The notes under the pieces are model-generated. The model made no database searches. It saw nothing but the letters and a program-made list of their open reading frames with translations, and was not told the origin of the DNA. The position numbers were made by a program, and so were the translations under genes. From Edaphobacter bradus (lineage in GTDB: Bacteria > Acidobacteriota > Terriglobia > Terriglobales > Acidobacteriaceae), in contig NZ_JAGSYF010000002.1 in NCBI RefSeq assembly GCF_025685645.1, positions 1,054,907 to 1,118,906 on the forward strand: DNA of 64,000 nt. The letters are read 5' to 3'. Below are positions 59,310-64,000 of the stretch, in pieces. Each line of letters opens with the position of its first letter. The stretch's first letter is position 1.

Positions 59310-60149
59310 CTATTGTTCACCATGAGACCTCCAAAGCCGGTGAGGTAGAAGGTAGGTGAAGCCTGCGAAGCCCTCCCATTGGGTTGAGGAGGAGGTAAGG
59401 CCATGATCGAATCCGGCGTCTACCACCAGATTCTTCCTGATTGGGTAGGAGAGCGCCCACAGGTTGCCAACAGCATTCCCGCGGATGAGTGGCTGCGTAA
59501 AGTGCCAGAGTTCTCCAGCCACGGTGAACGGCCCGAGCGGATGAGAGACAGAGAGGGTCTGACCGAACTGCCCGCGACGAACGATGCCTTGGGCCTGTTC
59601 GGAAAAGATACCGTTCATATCGAAGTGGAAACCGCCGAAATCTTCACTCAAGAGAAAGAGCGCGCTCTGACGAAAGGTCCCGATGTCGACCTCCGGTGCG
59701 GGACTTTCGTAGAGGCGGCGGATGTAGCTGAGGCTGATGGTGGGTTTGTGGCCCTCCCCTGGCAACACAACTGCTTGCACTCCGGCGAAGACTTCGCCGG
59801 GACGGTTCCCCGAAAGGGCATCTCCAGTCGCTCCGTTGGCATGGACGTGCGGCTCGGATAAGGCAAGCAACTGAAGCCGGGACGCAACGGTCAATTTGGT
59901 GACCTGGTTGATTCCGAATCGAGTGTCGAATTCAGGCGAGGTGTTGGCATAGAGGCCGCCATTCTCGAATTGCAGGTATCCCACGGGAGTCAACGTCGCG
60001 GGAGTTGAGACGGTCGGACGGCCGGGGTTTGCCTCGGGTGTTTCGGCGGTAGGCGATTGGGCACAAATCTGCGCGACGCACAGCAATGCGGTGATCCCAG
60101 CGGTGATCCCAGCAGTGATGCTGACAAGGGCGCAGTGGAAGAGTCTCAT
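59310..60149 (-). CDS. Outer-membrane beta-barrel-like protein
   Basis: The ATG at 60149 gives 279 residues with a signal peptide (LVSITAGITAGITALLCVAQ; cleavage near CAQ-SP). The mature protein has the alternating-strand pattern of MetA-pathway/phenol-degradation-type barrels: PVGYLQFENGGLYANTS, VTKLTVASRLQLLALSEP, TISLSYIRRLYESP and a final GFTYLLPHRLW. The signal peptide contains an internal TAGITAGIT duplication from 12-bp tandem repeats near 60080. It is followed 16 bp later by the CDF-like gene. Confidence 0.72.
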   Translation of the reverse strand: MRLFHCALVSITAGITAGITALLCVAQICAQSPTAETPEANPGRPTVSTPATLTPVGYLQFENGGLYANTSPEFDTRFGINQVTKLTVASRLQLLALSEPHVHANGATGDALSGNRPGEVFAGVQAVVLPGEGHKPTISLSYIRRLYESPAPEVDIGTFRQSALFLLSEDFGGFHFDMNGIFSEQAQGIVRRGQFGQTLSVSHPLGPFTVAGELWHFTQPLIRGNAVGNLWALSYPIRKNLVVDAGFDHGLTSSSTQWEGFAGFTYLLPHRLWRSHGEQ

Positions 60150-60176
60150 CGATGCAAATCTCAAGAAAGATAAGGG

Positions 60177-60842
60177 TCAAGCCGACGGTTTTATTCCAGG
60201 TCGGTTGTGCTTTTTGGCTGGTGTGGGTGTGGCGAGGCCTTGGAGGAAGGTGTCGGCCATCAGGCTGGTGAGGGTCTCGGCGGGTGAGGTGGGGAAGGCG
60301 GGGCAGGTGAGCTTGAGGCTGACGATGCCGTGGAGCCCGGCCCAGATGGTCTCGGCCAACTCGATGGGGGTGGCCTTGTTGGCGCGGAATCCGGCGGCAA
60401 TGAGGTCCTGCGCGATCTCGACGAGCAGCGTGTAGGAGCGGGTGGCGGGGTCGTCGGCGGACTGTTCGGCGAAGACGGCGGTGAGGTAGGCGGGGTCCTC
60501 CATGAAGATAAGCGAGTAGGTCTGCGGATTTTTGAGGCCAAAGCTGACGTAGGCGTGGCAGAGCGCGCGGAAGCGGGCAGCGGGTGTGGCGATGGCGTCT
60601 GTGGTGGCCGCGGTAAGGGTGGCGAGGAGATCGGCGTAACTGACGCGGCTGATCTCCTTGGCGATCTGGTCGCGGTTGCGGAAGTGCATGTAGATGGAGG
60701 CCGGAGAGTAGTCGACGCGCTCGGCGAGCTTGCGCATTGTGAGGGCGGCGAAGCCCTCGCGGGTGATGATCTCGCGGGCCTCGTCGAGGATGCTCTGGCG
60801 GATGTCCTGGCGGGCCTTCTCTCGGCGTTGCTGGGTTTTCAT
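60177..60842 (-). CDS. TetR-family transcriptional repressor
   Basis: The 221-residue protein has a typical TetR N-terminus (DIRQSILDEAREIITREGFA, LTMRKLAERVDYSPASIYMH, FRNRDQIAKEI) and a C-terminal ligand domain with LKNPQTYSLIFMEDPAYLTA and IWAGLHGIVSL, resembling the WHG/TetR_C_33 type. It is divergent from the NAD-binding gene at 60950, with a palindrome between them at 60875-60907, so it probably represses that gene and itself. Confidence 0.93.
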   Translation of the reverse strand: MKTQQRREKARQDIRQSILDEAREIITREGFAALTMRKLAERVDYSPASIYMHFRNRDQIAKEISRVSYADLLATLTAATTDAIATPAARFRALCHAYVSFGLKNPQTYSLIFMEDPAYLTAVFAEQSADDPATRSYTLLVEIAQDLIAAGFRANKATPIELAETIWAGLHGIVSLKLTCPAFPTSPAETLTSLMADTFLQGLATPTPAKKHNRPGIKPSA

Positions 60843-60850
60843 GGTTTTTC

Positions 60851-60907
60851 TTGACAGGCGCTGGGGTCAGTATAAACTGAACAGTGTTTGGTGAACGATG
60901 TTCAGTT
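60851..60907 (+). promoter_or_regulatory. Promoter and TetR operator of the divergent pair
   Basis: TTGACA at 60851-60856 and TATAAACT at 60871-60878 are a possible promoter with a short spacer. AACTGAACA (60875-60883) and TGTTCAGTT (60899-60907) are a perfect inverted repeat, and TGAAC-GAT-GTTCA (60892-60904) is a second palindrome inside it. Confidence 0.7.
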
Positions 60908-60949
60908 TTATGAATGGCGTTCATATTCTCGAGAAAACGAGGAGGATGT

Positions 60950-61903
60950 ATGGGAAAGATCGCTTTATTTGGAGCCGCCGGGGCGCTTGGGCGCGGCATT
61001 GCGGATGCGCTTGAGGCCCGGGGCGAAGGATATCGTGTAGTTGGCCGCGACAGGGCGAGCCTGGCCGAGGCGTTTGGCGGCAACCCGCAAGCGGAGATTG
61101 TGACGTGGAACCCGGACGATGCGGCTTCGGTGCGAGCCGTGGCGCGGGGCGTGGAGACGCTGATCTACCTGGTGGGGGTTCCGTACCACCGGTTTGAGGA
61201 GCATCCGATGGTGATGCAGAAGACGCTGGACGGTGCGATCGCCGAGGGTGTGAAGCGCGTGGTGCTGATCGGGACAGTGTATCCGTACGGCGCTCCGGTG
61301 ACGGCGAAGGTGACGGAGGAGCATCCGCGGAATCCGCAGACGTACAAGGGCCGGAAGCGCAAGGAGCAGGAGGAGGTTCTTCTGGCGGCTCACAGGGCCG
61401 GGAAGATTCAGGCGACGATCCTACGTCTGCCGGATTTCTACGGGCCTGGGGTGACGAAGAGCTTTCTGGACGGGGTATTCACGGCTGCGGCGAACGGCGG
61501 GACAGCGAACATGATCGGGCCGATCGATACTCCGCACGAGTTCGTGTACGTGCCGGACGTGGGGCCGGTGGTGCTGGCGCTGGCCGAGAAGCCGGAGGCC
61601 TACGGGAGGTGGTGGAACCTCGCCGGGCCGGGCGCGACGACGCAGCGCAAGATGGCCGAGATGGCGTTCGCCGTGACGGGACGCAAGCCGAAGCTGCGCG
61701 TGGCAGGAGTGATGACGCTGCGGTTGGTGGGGCTGTTCAATCCCCTCATGCGCGAGATGGTGGAGATGCAGTACCTGCAGACGGCTCCGGTGCTGATGGA
61801 TGATTCAGCGCTGACGAAGCTGCTGGGAGGGATCAGGAAGACCTCGTATGAAGAGGGTGTGCGGCGGAGCGTGGAGTATCAGCAGCGGAAGGCGAAGGGA
61901 TAA
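60950..61903 (+). CDS. NAD(P)-binding epimerase/dehydratase-like protein
   Basis: The ATG at 60950, five bases after GAGGAGG, gives 317 residues; the in-frame ATG at 60914 is rejected. The Rossmann motif GAAGALGRGIAD is near residue 8, followed by VVGRDRASL, which suggests NADP. The SDR Tyr/Lys pair is degenerate (GRKRKEQEE), so it may be an atypical (NmrA/HSCARG-like) sensor or reductase. DTPHEFVYVPDVGPVVLALA is a typical extended-SDR C-terminal element. It is probably under control of the divergent TetR repressor. Confidence 0.85.
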   Translation: MGKIALFGAAGALGRGIADALEARGEGYRVVGRDRASLAEAFGGNPQAEIVTWNPDDAASVRAVARGVETLIYLVGVPYHRFEEHPMVMQKTLDGAIAEGVKRVVLIGTVYPYGAPVTAKVTEEHPRNPQTYKGRKRKEQEEVLLAAHRAGKIQATILRLPDFYGPGVTKSFLDGVFTAAANGGTANMIGPIDTPHEFVYVPDVGPVVLALAEKPEAYGRWWNLAGPGATTQRKMAEMAFAVTGRKPKLRVAGVMTLRLVGLFNPLMREMVEMQYLQTAPVLMDDSALTKLLGGIRKTSYEEGVRRSVEYQQRKAKG

Positions 61904-61910
61904 AAGAAAA

Positions 61911-61938
61911 GGCCAGCCCGGATCTCTCCGGACCGGCC
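61911..61938. terminator. Hairpin between convergent genes
   Basis: GGCC-GCCCGG pairs with CCGG-CCGGCC imperfectly around TCTCT. An A-rich stretch before and AAATTT after suit a bidirectional terminator. Confidence 0.6.
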
Positions 61939-61970
61939 CAAATTTGACCAGACGTGTTGCTCGCAGCAGC

Positions 61971-62867
61971 TTAGTTGAGCTGGCCGAAGCGGCCGGACTT
62001 GTAGTCCGTGACGGCTTGCATGATCTCCTCGCGGGTGTTCATCACGAAGGGGCCATAGCTGGCGACGGGCTCGTTGATAGGCTCGCCGGTGAGGATGACG
62101 AGCGACGTGTCGGCGACGGCCTCGAGCGTGATGGACTCGCCCTCGGGGCTGAGCGTCGCGATCAGGGCTTCGCCAGTCAGTGCGGCATCGTTGAGCTTCA
62201 CGTCGCCCTTGCGCAGGACGACCGAGGCGTTGTGGCCCGCAGGCAGCGGGAGTTCGACGCGCTCGCCAGCCTTGAGTTCGACATCCCAGAGGTTGACGGG
62301 GGTGAAGGTCTTCGCTGGGCCCTTTCGTCCGTTGAGCTCGCCGGCGATGATCCGGGTAAAGCCTCCATTGGGGCTTCCGCTGGCGAAGGGAACGACGGGG
62401 ATCTGCGCTTTGGTGATGGCCTGGTAGCGCGGCTTGGACATCTTATCGGCCGCGGGAAGGTTGACCCAGAGCTGAATCATCTCGAAGGTTCCGCCCTCTT
62501 TGGTGAAGTCGGCCTCGTGCATCTCCTCGTGCAGGACTCCGGAGGCGGCGGTCATCCACTGGACGTCGCCGGGATAGATGACCCCGGAGTTTCCGGCGGA
62601 GTCGCGGTGTGCGACCGAGCCCTGGTAGGCGATGGTGACGGTCTCAAAGCCGCGATGCGGGTGCTCGCCGACGCCACGCGCGGTTTTGGCGGGCTTGAAG
62701 TACTTCGGGCCGGCATAGTCGAGCATGAGGAAGGGGTTGACCTCGCTCTCGAGCCCGTTGGACGGGAAGAGATTGCGGACAGGGAAGCCGTCGCCGACCC
62801 AGTGGTTCGAGCCGGGGCGATAGATGCCGAGGACCTTCTTCTGGCTGGTGCTGGTTGCGGTTGTCAT
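61971..62867 (-). CDS. Pirin-family protein
   Basis: The 298-residue bicupin matches bacterial pirins: HPHRGFETVTIAYQGSVAHR with metal-binding His residues, GDVQWMTAASGVLHEEMHEA, and a C-terminal cupin with FTPVNLWDVELKAGERVELP and MNTREEIMQAVTDYKSGRFG. Pirins bind iron; some are quercetin dioxygenases, others redox-sensitive regulators. It lies 47 bp downstream of a MarR regulator on the same strand, a frequent pair, and is likely controlled by it. Confidence 0.95.
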   Translation of the reverse strand: MTTATSTSQKKVLGIYRPGSNHWVGDGFPVRNLFPSNGLESEVNPFLMLDYAGPKYFKPAKTARGVGEHPHRGFETVTIAYQGSVAHRDSAGNSGVIYPGDVQWMTAASGVLHEEMHEADFTKEGGTFEMIQLWVNLPAADKMSKPRYQAITKAQIPVVPFASGSPNGGFTRIIAGELNGRKGPAKTFTPVNLWDVELKAGERVELPLPAGHNASVVLRKGDVKLNDAALTGEALIATLSPEGESITLEAVADTSLVILTGEPINEPVASYGPFVMNTREEIMQAVTDYKSGRFGQLN

Positions 62868-62922
62868 GGTCGTTGTTGCTCCTTCCGGGGCCCGTTCGAG
62901 GCTCCCGATTGCTGCTTCGTGT

Positions 62923-63375
62923 TCAAAAACTCTGTTCGGTGGCGCGGCCTAGCTTCCGGAGAAGCGGCAGAAGAACGGCGCGGTCCGGGTCGCTGAAGCC
63001 AGCGACTGCCTGCTCCATCTCCTGTCGGTGCTGGGCGAAGGCACGTTCGATGAGCGCGCCGCCCTCGGGCGTGAGCTTGATGATTCGCGCGCGGCGGTCC
63101 GTGGCGTCGTCGCAGCGAGTCACAAGACCGCGTGCGACGAGGCGATCGACTGCAGTGGTCATCGACCCGCTGGTGAGCAGGACCTTTTCGCCCACCTGCT
63201 TCACGGTGAGCGGTCCCTTGTGGAGCAGGGCTTCGAGGACGCCGAAGTCCGAGGGCCCCATCTCAAAGCGCGCAATGCTGCGGGTGGAGTGGGCCTCCAA
63301 GGCTCGAGCCGCCTTCCAGAGGACGAGCCAGAGATGGATGCCGCTGAGGTCGGGTTGTTGTGCTGGGTTCGACAT
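62923..63375 (-). CDS. MarR-family transcriptional regulator
   Basis: The 150-residue winged-helix protein has SDFGVLEALLHKGPLTVKQV, GEKVLLTSGSMTTAVDRLVA and RGLVTRCDDATDRRARIIKL, a standard MarR DNA-binding region with the beta-wing DxRARxI. It represses genes until oxidants or phenolics bind. It stands first in the unit with pirin. The palindrome GCTTGATATCAAGC lies 17 bases before the start. Confidence 0.95.
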   Translation of the reverse strand: MSNPAQQPDLSGIHLWLVLWKAARALEAHSTRSIARFEMGPSDFGVLEALLHKGPLTVKQVGEKVLLTSGSMTTAVDRLVARGLVTRCDDATDRRARIIKLTPEGGALIERAFAQHRQEMEQAVAGFSDPDRAVLLPLLRKLGRATEQSF

Positions 63376-63405
63376 AGCTTGATATAGAGATGCTTGATAT
63401 CAAGC
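63376..63405. promoter_or_regulatory. MarR operator candidate
   Basis: GCTTGATATCAAGC (63392-63405) is a perfect 14-bp palindrome, and GCTTGATAT also occurs at 63378-63386, a second half-site. TTGATATCAA matches operators reported for MarR regulators of pirin genes. The regulator likely controls itself and pirin. Confidence 0.75.
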
Positions 63406-63518
63406 TAGAGATTCAAAGGACGGCTCTCCGGCGGGTGGGCTATGGAATCAGTTGGTTGCGTTTGATCCAGTGGCAGGACTCTGGACTTCCCACTCTGTAT
63501 GTTGCGAATTGGAAGGGA

Positions 63519-63977
63519 TTAACGGGTTGGCTGCTTCTGCCAGGTCCATGCGTACCAGACGATGAGTGTTGTCAGTGTGATTTCTACTAATGCGAAAAAG
63601 ACATAGAAGTGCCAGCCACCTTTCATCGCCAGAATCATGATCACTGTGTAGACCGTGCCAAAAATGATATTCATCCAGCGATTCACACGTGGAGGCAAGG
63701 CGAGTGACAGAAACACCATGAGGCTCGGAATTGCCATGACCGCAGCCATCCCCAATAGGACCCCCTGGGAGACGGCACCGAGAGCCATCCTTCCGACGAT
63801 CATTTCCTGCAGTTTCCCAGGCTGATAAAGCTCGAAGTAGTCTCCATAGATGTAGAAGAACATCACGGCAGACCACAATGCGAAGAGCTTGAACTTCACG
63901 TGGATCTTGATGTCATCGAACGCTGAGGTGGCCTTGTTATCTTGACTTGGCGACGCTGCTTCGATCCGTTCCATCAT
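63519..63977 (-). CDS. DUF6326-like membrane protein
   Basis: The 152-residue protein has four helices: FKLFALWSAVMFFYIYGDYF, SQGVLLGMAAVMAIPSLMVF, IIFGTVYTVIMILAMKGGWH and FYVFFALVEITLTTLIVWY. The N-terminal hydrophilic part and the ELYQPG-KLQEMIVGRMALG loop fit small proteins annotated DUF6326. The ATG at 63977 has GGAGG seven bases upstream. No function is known. Confidence 0.8.
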   Translation of the reverse strand: MMERIEAASPSQDNKATSAFDDIKIHVKFKLFALWSAVMFFYIYGDYFELYQPGKLQEMIVGRMALGAVSQGVLLGMAAVMAIPSLMVFLSLALPPRVNRWMNIIFGTVYTVIMILAMKGGWHFYVFFALVEITLTTLIVWYAWTWQKQPTR

Positions 63978-64000
63978 TTCAGTGCCTCCAGGAAGGGCTG

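Overview
The window is a high-GC bacterial chromosome segment, most likely from an acidobacterium of the Terriglobia / Acidobacteriaceae group (Edaphobacter, Granulicella or Terriglobus-like). This is inferred from recognition of small lineage-typical proteins, a secreted alginate-lyase-like protein with duplicated C-terminal modules, a lipoprotein with DPDRPT repeats, and abundant dispersed intergenic repeats. No rRNA, tRNA, CRISPR array, replication origin or intact insertion sequence was seen.

Region by region. 1-5.3 kb is a decayed zone: a 5'-truncated Crp/Fnr regulator, a secreted TPR protein, AraC and DoxX remnants, a small membrane protein and a divergent SDR/TetR pair. 5.3-16 kb holds an exported GH31 glycosidase, a TM2/zinc-ribbon protein, rplU-rpmA (L21/L27), an aldo/keto reductase-NTF2 pair, a VOC protein, a SulP transporter enclosed by inverted repeats, and a K+-channel/RCK protein. 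16.8-23.7 kb has the alginate-lyase-like exoenzyme, two MFS transporters, a secreted protein of unknown function and an IS481-type transposase fragment. 23.8-25.7 kb is a compact foreign-looking cassette encoding a HipA-like kinase, a separate HipA N-terminal-domain (HipS-like) protein and a 64-residue protein, flanked by direct repeats. 25.9-32.6 kb is housekeeping: tsaE, nnrD/nnrE, folP, dacB, a cytochrome c lipoprotein and lipA. 33-40 kb is mixed accessory DNA with DUF proteins, a CcdC-like protein, an exported amidase and a cold-shock protein. 40-49 kb carries an epimerase plus membrane glycosyltransferase pair, dut, the purL-purF pair and purD-dinB. 49.5-64 kb has an XRE-cupin regulator, rnhA, an orphan oligopeptide-type ABC ATPase, the DPDRPT lipoprotein, a hydrolase, a beta-barrel/CDF-like pair, and two regulator/target pairs (TetR with an NAD-binding protein, MarR with pirin), each with a palindrome next to the regulator.

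The most unusual content is in the repeats. (i) A family built on the core CTTCCGTATTGCCGG recurs at least twelve times. Most copies form convergent inverted pairs around one or a few genes, and two pairs (SulP at 12991-15050; a 199-residue orphan at 56422-57246) also share 19-bp terminal inverted repeats with TA ends, like transposase-less mobile gene cassettes. (ii) A composite three-block repeat about 270-490 bp long occurs three times, twice directly after the stop codon of a housekeeping gene. (iii) A 39-bp repeat is perfectly duplicated inside the purF reading frame and just after its stop. (iv) The split hip module has gene order kinase, then HipS-like, then a small protein, with no HipB-like regulator.
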